Positions 35,730-45,241 of a stretch of 62,744 nucleotides of DNA are shown piece by piece. Every line of letters starts with the position of its first letter. Position 1 is the first letter of the stretch. The position numbers were made by a program, and so were the translations under genes. Source of the stretch: Acidimicrobiia bacterium (GTDB lineage: Bacteria > Actinomycetota > Acidimicrobiia > Spongiisociales > Spongiisociaceae); NCBI GenBank assembly GCA_003229305.1, contig QIDH01000072.1, positions 1 through 62,744 of the forward strand. Reading direction: 5' to 3'. The notes below the pieces were generated by a model. It had not been told where the DNA came from. It was given only the letters and a program-made list of their open reading frames with translations, and made no database searches.

Positions 35730-36278
35730 GTGTCAGCGTTCGTCGGACCACTCTTCGTGTTTGCCGGGTTACTGGTGGCCGCTGGAGTCGCAAAGGGGAT
35801 CGCTCCGCAAGCGGCCGCCGGCGCCTTGCGGGGCATGCGTCTGCCTTCTTCGACGTTGCTCGTCCGTCTGCTTGGCCTGGGTGAGGTCGCGATCGGCCTA
35901 TCGGTCCTCACCGGAACCGCACTGGCCTCGGCAGGTATGGCATTCGCATACGGAGGTTTCGCCGTCTTCGTCGCAATCGCTCTCTACAAGGACCTCCCGA
36001 TCGGGTCCTGCGGATGTTTCGGCAAAGATGACACCCCACCGACCTGGGTCCACGTCACATTCAACGTCGTCGGCACCGGCGTCGCCTTCGCCACGTTTGC
36101 GAACCCGATCGGATCTCCGGCCGGTTGGTCCGCTGACCTCGGAGCCCTGACTATCCCGTACGTGATCCTCACCGCCGCTGCGACCTTTTTCTCCTACCTT
36201 TTGCTCGCCGAGCTTCCGAGAACGTTGGCGCTCACCAGCGACAAACGGGCCATGATTGCGGTTGGTGGGGGGTCGTAG
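35730..36278 (+). CDS. MauE/DoxX-like redox-associated membrane protein
   Basis: A 182-residue protein with four helices and the motif LPIGSCGCFGKDDTPPTWVH, the Cys-x-Cys loop typical of MauE-type proteins. MauE is required for disulfide formation and maturation of methylamine dehydrogenase small subunit. GTG 35730 is preferred. TATCCT (35716-35721) lies 8 nt upstream, a leaderless pattern, and an earlier ATG at 35649 would leave only 8 bp to the divergent MFS gene. It is the first gene of a tightly coupled operon reaching 40518. Confidence 0.75.
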   Translation: MSAFVGPLFVFAGLLVAAGVAKGIAPQAAAGALRGMRLPSSTLLVRLLGLGEVAIGLSVLTGTALASAGMAFAYGGFAVFVAIALYKDLPIGSCGCFGKDDTPPTWVHVTFNVVGTGVAFATFANPIGSPAGWSADLGALTIPYVILTAAATFFSYLLLAELPRTLALTSDKRAMIAVGGGS

Positions 36279-37606
36279 TGGCGACCAAGTTGATCGACCG
36301 GGCCAGCAATTTCCTCGCCAGAAGGACAAGCAGGCGCGGATTCCTGACCAAGGTGGCATTGGTCGGATCCGCCATTGCCGTCGCGCCGCTCAGGTACGCC
36401 ATGCGCCCCCAAACTGCCTACGCCACTGTCTGTTCCTGCAGCGGATCGTCCTGCGATTGCACCGACCTGTGTTGCGATGGATATACCGAATTCTGCTGCA
36501 CCTTGCACGGCAGCAACACTTGCCCGCCAGGAACGATCGCCGCAGGTTGGTGGAAGGCAGACGGTTCAGGCTTCTGTCGGGTGGACGGGGTCGACCAGGC
36601 CCGCTACTACCTCGATTGCAACACCGGCTGCAACGGGTGCGGGTGTGGTTCGAGTGGTCTTTGCTCCAACTCGTGTGCGAGTTGTGCTTGCGAGTGTGGG
36701 AACCGGAGCTGCAACAACCGCAAAAGCTGCTGCAACTCGTTCCGATACGGACAGTGCAACAACCAGGTTCGTTGTGTCGGACCGATCGTATGCCGCATCA
36801 TCACATGCACACCGCCATGGCAGCTGGAGGCGACCTGCACCACGGCCAGCGCAACTGACAACTTCACCCGTTTCCACAATCGTCCGTGCCTACAGGGCGA
36901 CATCCCGATGCTCGCCAGAGCGGGCGTCGTAAGAGGTACCCGCTGGTTCCTCGGTCAGAATGGTGGAGGGCCTAGCGAAGCCGAGTTCGGCTACGGTCAG
37001 GAAGAAGACGTCTTCGTCATGGGTGATTGGAACGGTGACGGCATCATGACGCCCGGAGTCATCAGGGGAGCCCGATTCGGCGCAGTCGGAGGACCACTCA
37101 CGTGGATGCTGAAGAACAGCAACGAACCAGGCGAACCGGACTTCGTCTTCGAGTTTGGCGAGGCAGGTGACATTCCCGTCGTAGGCGACTGGAGCGGACA
37201 GGGTTCAGATGCGATTGGGCTGTTTCGCAACGGTCGGTGGCTGCTCAAAACCAACCTCGAGACCGGCCCGGCCGATTCCGAGTTCATCTTCGGCGAACCA
37301 GGAGATGTTCCCATCGTCGGCGACTGGAACGCGGACGGAATCGATACGGTTGGAGTGAAGAGGGGAAGCGAGTGGCGGCTCCGCAACTCGAACAACGCGG
37401 GGGCGCCAAGCGTCACCTTCTCATATGCAGGACCTGACGATGTCCCGGTGGTTGGAGATTGGGATGGCGATGGGGTCGATACGGTCGGTGTGTTCCGTGA
37501 TGGGCAGTGGCTCGTGAAGAACTCCCATCGAGGCGGCAACGCTGACGATATCTTCAACTTCGGCACCGAGAGTGACTTGCCCGTCGTGTGGGGAGACAAT
37601 TCGTGA
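36278..37606 (+). CDS. Cysteine-rich MauA-like protein fused to beta-propeller-type repeats
   Basis: The 442-residue protein has a twin-arginine-like export region (RRTSRRGFLTKVALVGSAIA, about 15-34). A domain with about 30 cysteines (52-190) contains FCCTLHGSNTCPPGTIAAGW and ARYYLDC, matching the methylamine dehydrogenase light-chain pattern. Four to five repeats follow with motif GDWNGDGxDTxGVxRxGxW (about 210-442), like VCBS/FG-GAP blades. MauA carries a tryptophan tryptophylquinone made from two Trp. W91/W92 could match the first; no clear partner is seen except W181, so an active quinone is doubtful. No heavy chain gene is nearby. The start GTG shares a base with the MauE-like stop. It may be a redox or structural surface protein. 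Confidence 0.7.
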   Translation: MATKLIDRASNFLARRTSRRGFLTKVALVGSAIAVAPLRYAMRPQTAYATVCSCSGSSCDCTDLCCDGYTEFCCTLHGSNTCPPGTIAAGWWKADGSGFCRVDGVDQARYYLDCNTGCNGCGCGSSGLCSNSCASCACECGNRSCNNRKSCCNSFRYGQCNNQVRCVGPIVCRIITCTPPWQLEATCTTASATDNFTRFHNRPCLQGDIPMLARAGVVRGTRWFLGQNGGGPSEAEFGYGQEEDVFVMGDWNGDGIMTPGVIRGARFGAVGGPLTWMLKNSNEPGEPDFVFEFGEAGDIPVVGDWSGQGSDAIGLFRNGRWLLKTNLETGPADSEFIFGEPGDVPIVGDWNADGIDTVGVKRGSEWRLRNSNNAGAPSVTFSYAGPDDVPVVGDWDGDGVDTVGVFRDGQWLVKNSHRGGNADDIFNFGTESDLPVVWGDNS

Positions 37607-38358
37607 CAGCCGTAGTCATCATCATGGGAATCGCCCTGCTACTCCTGGGAGTTCTGGTGCTCGGCCTGCTCAGGAGTCACGCAGACATTCTCAAACAACT
37701 TCACGACCTTGGCGCAGGAGATCGAGCGAACCGAACCAGACCGCCGCTTCGGACTCGACCAGGGGTACCGACGCCACGAACCGGCGTGACCCCTGCCCAC
37801 GACATCATCGGCAGCACGCCGAGCGGTGGAACCCTCAAGATCGGGATCGAAGGCTCCACCGGACTCACCCTCTTGGCCTTCCTGTCTACTGGATGTTTGT
37901 CGTGCCGCGGGTTCTGGGAAGCCTTCGCGCGTGAGGACCTGGCCTTGCCTGGCGGACAAACCCGTCTGGTGATCGTCACCAAAAGTCTCGAGCAGGAAAG
38001 TACCTCCCAACTGAACAAATTGGCGCCTGCCCACCATCCAACCATCGCCTCCAGCGAGGCTTGGGACGCATACGACGTGCCGGTCTCCCCGTATTTCATT
38101 CTCATAGACGGGTCGAGTGGCATGACTTTGGGAGAAGGTGCCGCCGCTACATGGCCCCAGGTCGACAACTTGCTGACCCAGGCAATGGCCGACCTCGGAG
38201 TCGCCCCAAGCACTGATTCGCAGGGATCAGGCACCGCAGCCAGGAGTGGAGCGGCCAGAGAAGCCAAGGTCGATGAGGAACTCGCGGCGGCCGGGATCAC
38301 TCCTGGCCACCCGAGCCTGTACCCAGAAGATTCAGCCGACGAAGAGGAGTCCGAGTGA
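37603..38358 (+). CDS. MauD-like membrane-anchored thioredoxin-fold protein
   Basis: A 251-residue protein with an N-terminal membrane helix (AVVIIMGIALLLLGVLVLGL), a linker and a thioredoxin-like domain with the CxxC motif TGCLSCRGFW (C98, C101) and the cis-Pro region YDVPVSPYFILID. A charged tail follows. MauD has the same plan and is needed to form the many disulfides of MauA. GTG 37603 overlaps the preceding stop (GTGA) and has GGGGAG 7 nt upstream, so it is translationally coupled to the cysteine-rich protein, its likely client. Confidence 0.78.
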   Translation: MTAVVIIMGIALLLLGVLVLGLLRSHADILKQLHDLGAGDRANRTRPPLRTRPGVPTPRTGVTPAHDIIGSTPSGGTLKIGIEGSTGLTLLAFLSTGCLSCRGFWEAFAREDLALPGGQTRLVIVTKSLEQESTSQLNKLAPAHHPTIASSEAWDAYDVPVSPYFILIDGSSGMTLGEGAAATWPQVDNLLTQAMADLGVAPSTDSQGSGTAARSGAAREAKVDEELAAAGITPGHPSLYPEDSADEEESE

Positions 38359-38429
38359 GCGGCGCGATCACCGTTGCCGCCCTGGTGATGGCCGCCACTG
38401 GCGCGGTTCGGGCTACATGGTCGCCATGA
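38355..38429 (+). CDS. 24-residue hydrophobic peptide inside the Mau-like operon
   Basis: A short frame starts at a GTG that overlaps the MauD-like stop (GTGA) and encodes 24 residues, mainly one hydrophobic stretch (AITVAALVMAATGAV). It ends 9 nt before the next ATG, whose GAGGGGAG ribosome site overlaps its stop. The arrangement fills an otherwise unexplained 80-bp gap in a tightly coupled operon. It may be a real micropeptide or only a coupling device. Confidence 0.4.
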   Translation: MSGAITVAALVMAATGAVRATWSP

Positions 38430-38438
38430 GGGGAGTCG

Positions 38439-39041
38439 ATGCTGTCGAGCATCCATCCGTTCGGTGAACGGAGCCGCAACAACCGATACAGCATCACAGT
38501 CGCCGCCTACGTCATCGGATCGACGTTGGGAGGCGCATTGGCCGGGGCAGGGTTCGGTGTTCTCGGCTCCGCGTTGCGATCGGCGGTGGAGATCGACCAA
38601 AGCCTGATCCTGACGATCGGGGCGTCGTTGGCGGCGCTTGGCATTGCCTTCGACCTCGGCCTCGGCGGCCTCAAACTGCCGAGCCTGCACCGGCAGGTCA
38701 ACGAAGACTGGCTGACGACCTACCGAAGCTGGGTGTACGGGCTTGGTTGGGGGCTGCAACTCGGATTCGGGCTGATGACGATCGTTCCATCGGCAAGCAT
38801 CTACATGATGTTCGCTCTGATCCTCCTAAATGGATCGTGGCTCGGCGGAATCGTGGTTGGAACCTTTTTTGGCCTCGCAAGAGCCTCGATGATCTTCATG
38901 ATGGTGCGCGTCGACTCACCCGACCGGCTCAGGGCGGCCCATCGCAGCCTTCAGCGGTGGGCTGAGAGCGGACATCGTGTGGCCGTCGGAGGCCTCGGTG
39001 TGACCACCGTAATACTGGGAGGAGGTGCGTTGTGGCCCTGA
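38439..39041 (+). CDS. Polytopic membrane protein, possibly MauF/CcdA-like
   Basis: A 200-residue protein with about five to six helices. A central cytoplasmic-type segment (KLPSLHRQVNEDWLTTYRSW) is followed by YGLGWGLQLGFGLMTIV. Size and layout recall the CcdA/DsbD membrane domain and MauF, which pass electrons across the membrane, but no cysteine pair is present, so electron transfer by that route is unlikely. ATG 38439 has a strong GAGGGGAG. The similarity is weak and the assignment rests on context. Confidence 0.55.
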   Translation: MLSSIHPFGERSRNNRYSITVAAYVIGSTLGGALAGAGFGVLGSALRSAVEIDQSLILTIGASLAALGIAFDLGLGGLKLPSLHRQVNEDWLTTYRSWVYGLGWGLQLGFGLMTIVPSASIYMMFALILLNGSWLGGIVVGTFFGLARASMIFMMVRVDSPDRLRAAHRSLQRWAESGHRVAVGGLGVTTVILGGGALWP

Positions 39042-39508
39042 TCAGCGGTGGAGGCATCGAAGTGGACCTCCCATCCGGCTGGGATGCTGAGATCTACCAG
39101 CGGCCGGCAGACCAAGGTGCTTCTTCGGTTCTCGGCCTGCAAGAACAGACCAACGCGGTCCTGCACGCCGCCAACTTCGCATTGCCGAGCCTACGGGGCG
39201 ACTTCGGATCCGGGGCGGTTGAACTCATGACAGACGCCGATCTGCTGATCGTGCTGTTCGAACACAACCCAGAGGACGCAGCGGCCCCCTTGTTCGAAAC
39301 GCAAGGTATTCCGCTGCCCCTCAGTCCTGACGATTTCGCCCCAGGCCAGATGCAGCGGACGTTGAGTGGCCTGGCGGGTAGCCAGCGATTCTTCAACGCT
39401 GCTGGTCGGGCATGGTGCCTGTATGTGGTGGTCGCCGAGCTCGAACTCGCCGCCCTGGTCTCGATCGCCAACGATGTGCTGGCATCGTTGGACCTCCAGG
39501 AAATCTGA
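39032..39508 (+). CDS. Hypothetical protein of the Mau-like operon
   Basis: A 158-residue soluble-looking alpha-beta protein of no recognised family. It opens with ALISGGGIEVDLPSGWDAEI, which resembles the start of small proteins that fold as a beta sheet against helices, and includes a single Cys (AWCLYVVVAEL). GTG 39032 has GGAGGAGG upstream and overlaps the preceding gene by 10 nt; the stop overlaps the next ATG (TGATG). It probably acts with its operon partners. Confidence 0.6.
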   Translation: MALISGGGIEVDLPSGWDAEIYQRPADQGASSVLGLQEQTNAVLHAANFALPSLRGDFGSGAVELMTDADLLIVLFEHNPEDAAAPLFETQGIPLPLSPDDFAPGQMQRTLSGLAGSQRFFNAAGRAWCLYVVVAELELAALVSIANDVLASLDLQEI

Positions 39509-40518
39509 TGTGTATTCGACTTGGTTTGGTCGCAGCGATGATCGCCGTAGTCGGGGCGCTCGGGATCGCGAACTCGACCTCGCTGACGCAAGAACCGGAT
39601 CTACCTGGCGGACATTTCATCGATGACAATGGCAACCTTCACGAAGCCAACATCGAAGCTATCGCAATCCAGGGCATCACCCTCGGATGCAACATCGAGC
39701 GCACTGCGTACTGTCCCGATCTCGAGCTGAACCGAGCCCAGATGGCCTCTTTGCTGGCCAGGGCGTTCGACCTGCCGCCTGGCCCAGACGGGTTCGCGGA
39801 TGTGAGCGAAACCAACGTTCACAGCGCTTCGATCTCGGCTTTGGCCACGGCGGGGATCACCCAGGGTTGCGCGGCCGGTGCCAACCTATTCTGTCCATGG
39901 GACCCGGTGAGTCGGGCACAGATGGCATCGTTCCTGGCCAGAGCCCTCGAACTCGACCCAGATCCCAACATTCAATTCGATGATGTGAACGAGGCGTCGA
40001 CCCACGGTGCCAACATCACGGCGATCGCCGGTGCCGGAATCACGCTGGGTTGCGAAGCCACCGGCCAGTCCTTCTGCCCAGAAAACATCGTGACGAGATC
40101 GCAGATGGCATCATTCCTGGCCAGAGGCCTCGAACTACCCGCAACCGAGCTACCGATCAGGATCGACCTGCTTCCACCCGCAGCCGCCTGCTCGGGAGAT
40201 CCTCGATCGTGTCACGCAGACGTTTCGGTCACCTCGACGTCAGGCTTCTACGTCCTCGAAGGCTTCTTCTACAAGCTGCCATATCTCGAAGGGGACTCAT
40301 CGAGCTTCTCGAATGCCGAGTTCAGACTGTTTATGGACGGCATTGAGCTGACCGGGATGGCCAGCCACCCGAGAACGAGCTTTGGAACGACGGTGTTGCG
40401 CCTCGGAGGATGGGTTTTGGGCGATTTGGCGCCAGGCACATACGACGTCGAGGCGCAGTGGTGGTGGGAGGGCGAGCTTCTGATCAGCGGCTCCCTCGAT
40501 CTCACCGTCAACGGCTGA
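39508..40518 (+). CDS. Secreted protein with three cysteine-type SLH-like repeats and a C-terminal beta domain
   Basis: The 336-residue protein has a signal peptide (about 1-24). Three repeats of about 60 residues follow (about 35-210), each containing a GITLGC...FCP...SRAQMASFLARAL pattern. A C-terminal beta domain (about 215-336) ends in WWWEGELLISGSLDLTV. The cysteine-containing repeat is the same type as in the 24.2-25.6 kb gene. It is the last gene of the Mau-like operon and may anchor the cysteine-rich protein at the surface. Confidence 0.75.
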   Translation: MCIRLGLVAAMIAVVGALGIANSTSLTQEPDLPGGHFIDDNGNLHEANIEAIAIQGITLGCNIERTAYCPDLELNRAQMASLLARAFDLPPGPDGFADVSETNVHSASISALATAGITQGCAAGANLFCPWDPVSRAQMASFLARALELDPDPNIQFDDVNEASTHGANITAIAGAGITLGCEATGQSFCPENIVTRSQMASFLARGLELPATELPIRIDLLPPAAACSGDPRSCHADVSVTSTSGFYVLEGFFYKLPYLEGDSSSFSNAEFRLFMDGIELTGMASHPRTSFGTTVLRLGGWVLGDLAPGTYDVEAQWWWEGELLISGSLDLTVNG

Positions 40519-40566
40519 CCAACGGCTCATCGCACCCGCACCCAAGCCCAACTCGGCCCTCCCAGC

Positions 40567-40629
40567 GTCGCTATAGCGTCACTGGCAACCCTGGGTAGTG
40601 CCCAGGGTTCCTGGTGTCGCCATGGCGAC
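40567..40629. repeat. Long imperfect palindrome, copy 1
   Basis: A 9-bp inner stem AACCCTGGG/CCCAGGGTT (40587-40595 and 40601-40609, loop TAGTG) is flanked by outer arms GTCGCTATAGCG... and ...CGCCATGGCGAC that also pair imperfectly. Each outer arm is itself near-palindromic. A related element lies at 52820-52882. It may end the Mau-like operon transcript and/or be a REP-like element. Confidence 0.75.
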
Positions 40630-40714
40630 ACCTCGGCTCCCGAGTTCGTTTCGTGTTGGCGTATCGGCCTGTTTCTCATGTCGATCTCACCTCGGTTCGG
40701 TACCCTGCGCCTGG

Positions 40715-41395
40715 ATGGCGCCCAACGTTCTGATCGCTGAAGACGACCGCGCAGTGCGCGAGTCGCTCGATCGCGCCCTACGGCTCGACGGGTACGCCGT
40801 CACTGCTGTCGCCGACGGGGCTGCCGCCCTCTCATCGCTGGAATCCAGCGAACCCGAACTGATAGTCCTCGACGTGATGATGCCATACGTTGACGGGTTG
40901 ACCGTTTGCAGAACCCTGCGCTCTCGCGGGGACCGCACGCCGGTCTTGATGCTCACGGCCCGCCACGAAATCTCCGACCGGGTCGAAGGCCTTGACGCAG
41001 GCGCAGACGACTATCTGGTCAAGCCCTTCGCCCTCGATGAACTCCTCGCCAGGATGCGGGCCCTTCTCCGCAGGTCGAATGATGACTTGGCAGGCGATCA
41101 ACTCGTCTACTTAGACCTCAGTCTTGATCACGCGAGCAGGCGAGCCAAACGAGGCGACCGTGACATCGATCTGACAAAAACCGAATATGACCTGCTCGCA
41201 CTGCTGATGACGAATAAAGAGATCGTCCTAGAGCGCGATCTCATCTACGACCGGATCTGGGGATTCGATTTCGCCACTTCATCAAACTCCCTGGACGTGT
41301 ACATCGGGTATCTCCGACGCAAAACCGAGATGAACGGAGAGCCACGCCTCGTCCATACCGTACGCGGAGTCGGCTACGTTCTGCGGAGTCAATGA
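40715..41395 (+). CDS. Two-component response regulator (OmpR/MprA type)
   Basis: A 226-residue regulator with a receiver domain (phospho-acceptor D53 in [11 protein letters not shown]103 in LVKPF) and a C-terminal OmpR winged helix ([20 protein letters not shown], then [11 protein letters not shown] and VRGVGYVLR). ATG 40715 is chosen because the receiver starts there and TACCCT (40701-40706) lies 8 nt upstream. The histidine kinase gene follows with an ATGA overlap. Confidence 0.92.
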   Translation: MAPNVLIAEDDRAVRESLDRALRLDGYAVTAVADGAAALSSLESSEPELIVLDVMMPYVDGLTVCRTLRSRGDRTPVLMLTARHEISDRVEGLDAGADDYLVKPFALDELLARMRALLRRSNDDLAGDQLVYLDLSLDHASRRAKRGDRDIDLTKTEYDLLALLMTNKEIVLERDLIYDRIWGFDFATSSNSLDVYIGYLRRKTEMNGEPRLVHTVRGVGYVLRSQ

Positions 41396-42750
41396 GCATC
41401 CGATGGCGGTTCGCGCTACTCCTGGTCGCCGGCGCCATCCTGGCGTCGGTTGTGGCTGCATCGGCCGCAGTCTTCACAACCAATCGCATACTCATCCGAG
41501 AGGTCGATGACTTTCTGAGGACCAGAACCCAGCTGGTACTGGAGATCAGGATCGGCCAGATCGTGGACGAGGCTGAAGGGCAGACGCCGGTCGTGCTCTC
41601 CTCGATCGACGACCTGGGACCGAGCCGACGATTCCTCGCCCAGGTACTGGCTCCAGATGTCGTGGTCCAATGGAACGACGTAGGCGGGGAGCTTCTCGTC
41701 GCATTCGGCGAAAAGACCGTTCTACCAGCGGCCAACCCCCCTCCCGAAGGGCGCCGAAGACTCGACACAATCACACTCGCCGACACCACGTACCGGAGAT
41801 CGGTTGTCGTCGGGCGTCACGGTGGTCTGGTCCAGGTGGCCAGGGACATCACGGCCGAACAATCGATAGTCAGCAGATTGAGAGCCAGGATCATCGCCGT
41901 CGGTATAGTCATCGCCGCGGTGGTCGGAGCTGGCGGCTGGCTGGCGGCCAAACGAATGGTCAAACCTATTGAGCAGCTGACGGAGGCTGCCGAAGAGGTG
42001 GCCAGGACTCCCGAATTGCTCAAGCCGATAGACGCCACTGGAGCGGCGGAGGTCGGCAGGCTGGCCAAAAGCTTCAATACGATGCTGGCCGCGCTCAGCG
42101 AATCCCGGGACCAACAGAGACGACTTGTCCAAGACGCCAGCCACGAGCTGAGAACTCCCCTCACCAGTCTTCGGACCAACATCGAGGTCCTACAGCGCGG
42201 CGCCCAGCTTCCAGAAGACGAGAAGGAGCGCTTGCTGGAGGACATCGATCTCGAGCTGAAAGAACTGACCAATCTGGTGACCGAGGTCGTCGGCCTGGCG
42301 ACTGATACGTCGCTCGATCGTGAGGAACGAGTCACCGTCGGACTGCGTCTGATTGTGGACGGAGTCGTTGAGCGAGCAAGGCGGCGGATCGAACAACCCA
42401 TCCAGGTCCACGGATCAGGACCGGAGCTGTCCATCCAGCGGGCGGATGTTGAGCGGGCGATCGGGAACTTGATCGAGAACGCCTCGAAATGGAGCGATCC
42501 TTCGACCCCGATAGAAGTCACCGTCGCGGGTGGGTCGGTTTCCGTTCGAGATCATGGATCCGGCATCGCCGAAGACGACATACCGTTTGTTTTTGATCGT
42601 TTCTTCAGGGCGGATCAAGCTCGTTCGAAACCTGGGTCCGGCCTTGGTCTATCGATCGTTCGTCAGGTGGTCGAACGCCATGGAGGGACTGTAAACGCCA
42701 CGAACGCACCCGATGGTGGAGCGATCGTAGGATTCGAGATTCCCCTCTGA
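41392..42750 (+). CDS. Sensor histidine kinase (MprB-like)
   Basis: A 452-residue kinase with an N-terminal membrane helix, an extracytoplasmic sensor of about 130 residues, a second helix (about 165-185) and a HAMP domain. The phospho-acceptor motif is [15 protein letters not shown] (His about 249), and the ATP-binding N, G1 and G2 boxes ([24 protein letters not shown]) are all present. It overlaps the response regulator by 4 nt. The signal is unknown; homologues such as MprB respond to envelope stress. Confidence 0.92.
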   Translation: MSIRWRFALLLVAGAILASVVAASAAVFTTNRILIREVDDFLRTRTQLVLEIRIGQIVDEAEGQTPVVLSSIDDLGPSRRFLAQVLAPDVVVQWNDVGGELLVAFGEKTVLPAANPPPEGRRRLDTITLADTTYRRSVVVGRHGGLVQVARDITAEQSIVSRLRARIIAVGIVIAAVVGAGGWLAAKRMVKPIEQLTEAAEEVARTPELLKPIDATGAAEVGRLAKSFNTMLAALSESRDQQRRLVQDASHELRTPLTSLRTNIEVLQRGAQLPEDEKERLLEDIDLELKELTNLVTEVVGLATDTSLDREERVTVGLRLIVDGVVERARRRIEQPIQVHGSGPELSIQRADVERAIGNLIENASKWSDPSTPIEVTVAGGSVSVRDHGSGIAEDDIPFVFDRFFRADQARSKPGSGLGLSIVRQVVERHGGTVNATNAPDGGAIVGFEIPL

Positions 42751-42992
42751 GCTTCGGCAGGCGTTATTGGTTGTGCCGAAATGTTGGCACCCGGGTCCGC
42801 AGAGACGAAGTGGCCCAATCTGAACAGCGGGCTAGCATTTGGCGCCGGCCAAGAGATCCGTAAGTCGCCATCCGTATTTGCAAAGGAGCGCTCTTGAGTG
42901 CGTTCACAAATCGGGATCACGATGTTTGCACCGCCGCACCGGTCCAGCCTCTTGTCGCCATTTGACCATCGATCTGATTTGGGCCGGCACCG
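42751..42992 (+). promoter_or_regulatory. Intergenic region before the sulfatase gene, with a possible 23-codon leader
   Basis: No gene of normal size is present. TTG 42894 to TGA 42965 encodes 23 residues (begins MSAFTNRDHDV) behind a good AAAGGAG, ending 27 nt before the sulfatase ATG. It could be a leader peptide, or the AAAGGAG may be chance. Confidence 0.3.
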
Positions 42993-45119
42993 ATGATTAG
43001 TTTCTTGGTCGAAACGGCCAAGCGCCGGATTCCTCGCAAAGACGTGTTGATCTCAACAACAGTGCTCTTTGTATTCGCTGTCGCCCAACCCCTTCTCGAC
43101 CTACTAGGTCGCAATGCGGAGTTCTTCTTGGCGAGGGCGTCGCCGTCCCTGGACCTAATACTCTTGTCGGTGCTCCTCGCGGTAGTGATGCCCATCGGAT
43201 TGGGGCTGTTCGTTTTGGTGGTCTACAGGTTCCACGAACCGACAGGCCAGATCCTGCATTGGGTTTTCATCACGTCCCTGGGAGGACTGTTCGCCGTCCA
43301 AGTCCTGAGCAAGACCCCGCTGGCAGGGGGAGCAGACTGGCCGGAGATAGTCCTTGCGGTTGTCATCGGATTCACGATTTCCGGCGCCGTCTACCGGTCT
43401 GAGGGTCTCAGGTCCGTCTTCAGAATCGCAGCGATCGCCCCGGTCTTGACGCTCGTGATGTTCACCTTCTTTTCCCCCGCTTCACAACTGATTTTTCGAT
43501 CCGGCGCAATCAACCAGCCAGCCGGTATCACCGTGGCAGATCCCGCCCCTGTCGTTATCGTGATCTTCGACGAGTTCCCAATCGTCTCGTTGATCGACGG
43601 AGAAGGAAACCTCGAAGAAGACATCTATCCGAACTTCGCAAGGTTCGCTGCAGACGCCACCTGGTACCGCAATGCGGTAACGGTCCAACAGCAATCGGAG
43701 CGATCAGTCCCGGTCATCCTGACCGGAAACAACACATCGAACGATCGACTTCCTTTTGCGGCCGACTATCCCGCGAACCTCTTCACGCTGCTCAGCGACA
43801 GCTACACCGTGAGAGCGTCAGAGGCCGTGACCGAGCTATGTCCGGAGTACGCATGTGAGAATCGAAGTAGGCCGCAACTTCCCCTTGGTCAACGTTGGCG
43901 ATCGCTGATCTCAGACCTCCTGGTTGTATATGGGCACGTTGTGGCACCCACCGAGATTCGGAGCGGTCTCCCCCCAATCGACCAGTCCTGGTCGAATTTC
44001 GGCGCAGGCTCGTCGGATGGAGAGCCTGAAGGGTTCGACGTCATCGCCAGATTCAACGAGGCAGTAGACGCTGACCGCAGGTTGCCGTTCCAGGCGTTCG
44101 TCGACAACATCTCCCCGCCGGACGAAGAACCCACACTCGATTTCATCCATGTTCTCCTCCCCCACATCCCGTGGCAATACGTGTCGACGGGCCAGAGGTT
44201 CTACTCAAGGGCGCCCATCCCAGGGTCGGCGACAACCGGATGGGGAGGAGACGAATGGCTGGTCAATCAGGCTCAGCAGCGACATCTGCTCCAGGTCCAA
44301 TATGCCGACACGATGGTTGGGACACTCATCGATCGGCTGGAAGAGATCGGTGTGTACGACGATGCTCTGATCGTCATCGCTGCCGATCACGGCGTGATCG
44401 TGCGCCCGAACATCGAACACCGACGAATCGCATTGGAAGACACCGTGGGAGAGATCGCTGCGGTCCCTCTTTTCATCAAATTGCCCAACCAGACGGAAGG
44501 CGGCATCGATGACTACCGAGTGGAAACGATCGACATCCTGCCGACCCTCATGGACGCGCTTGGGATTGTTTCACCTTGGGAAACAGATGGATCATCCTTG
44601 CTCGCCGAAGAAAGGCCTGAACGGACCGAGAGCCACATCAACGGCGCCAAGGGCGTGGTGACGTTCGGCGTCGACGGGTCCGAAAAGCTGGTCATCTCGG
44701 AACGAAAGATCGAAGCCTTTGGCACCGGGGGGCCGTTCGGCCTCGCACCTGAGGGTCAGCGCGACCTGATCGGCATGGCTATCGAAGACCTCGTATTGGA
44801 GGAGCCTCCAGACGTCACCGCAACCCTCGAAAACCAGACGCGCTATACGTCGATTGATACCGAGGCAGACCTGATCCCGTTGCTGGTCAGCGCGAAACTG
44901 GTCGCTGCCGAGCCCTTCGAAGGCGAATCGGTGATCGCAATCGGCATGAACGGTCGGATCGCCGCAGTGACCAGGACATACGACACCACAGCCCGTACCT
45001 CGACCTTCTACGCAATGGTGCCGCCTGGCACATTGGTAGACGGAGCAAATATCGTGACGTTCTACCTCGTGGAGGGGACCGGCAGCCAGCGCACCATTCG
45101 TGAGATCCCAACTTCCTAG
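42993..45119 (+). CDS. Membrane-anchored sulfatase/phosphoethanolamine transferase-like protein
   Basis: A 708-residue protein with about five N-terminal helices (to about residue 165) and a large extracytoplasmic alkaline-phosphatase-superfamily domain. It has VVIVIFDEFPIVSLIDGEGN with the first metal Asp, DFIHVLLPHIPWQYV, YADTMVGTLIDRLEEIGVYD, IVIAADHGV and the C-terminal ETIDILPTLMDALGI. The usual sulfatase C/S-x-P-x-R is not seen. The nucleophile may be Ser or Thr in TVQQQSERSVPVILTG. It may modify or cleave a surface glycolipid or polymer. Its place after the two-component system suggests control by it. Confidence 0.72.
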   Translation: MISFLVETAKRRIPRKDVLISTTVLFVFAVAQPLLDLLGRNAEFFLARASPSLDLILLSVLLAVVMPIGLGLFVLVVYRFHEPTGQILHWVFITSLGGLFAVQVLSKTPLAGGADWPEIVLAVVIGFTISGAVYRSEGLRSVFRIAAIAPVLTLVMFTFFSPASQLIFRSGAINQPAGITVADPAPVVIVIFDEFPIVSLIDGEGNLEEDIYPNFARFAADATWYRNAVTVQQQSERSVPVILTGNNTSNDRLPFAADYPANLFTLLSDSYTVRASEAVTELCPEYACENRSRPQLPLGQRWRSLISDLLVVYGHVVAPTEIRSGLPPIDQSWSNFGAGSSDGEPEGFDVIARFNEAVDADRRLPFQAFVDNISPPDEEPTLDFIHVLLPHIPWQYVSTGQRFYSRAPIPGSATTGWGGDEWLVNQAQQRHLLQVQYADTMVGTLIDRLEEIGVYDDALIVIAADHGVIVRPNIEHRRIALEDTVGEIAAVPLFIKLPNQTEGGIDDYRVETIDILPTLMDALGIVSPWETDGSSLLAEERPERTESHINGAKGVVTFGVDGSEKLVISERKIEAFGTGGPFGLAPEGQRDLIGMAIEDLVLEEPPDVTATLENQTRYTSIDTEADLIPLLVSAKLVAAEPFEGESVIAIGMNGRIAAVTRTYDTTARTSTFYAMVPPGTLVDGANIVTFYLVEGTGSQRTIREIPTS

Positions 45120-45241
45120 GAGCATGTGGGACGAGTGAATTGCGATCCGGAGACCGACGACCTTTCGCCGCTATCGGGTCGACGGCTCATGGCACACGTC
45201 ACCGCTCAACGGGCTGCCAGCCGATCCAGTGAACGCGCAGC

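Noticed and set aside
36278-37606. Functional methylamine dehydrogenase light chain with TTQ
   Set aside because: No heavy-chain gene is in the window and the second quinone-forming Trp is not evident; only the maturation logic seems shared.
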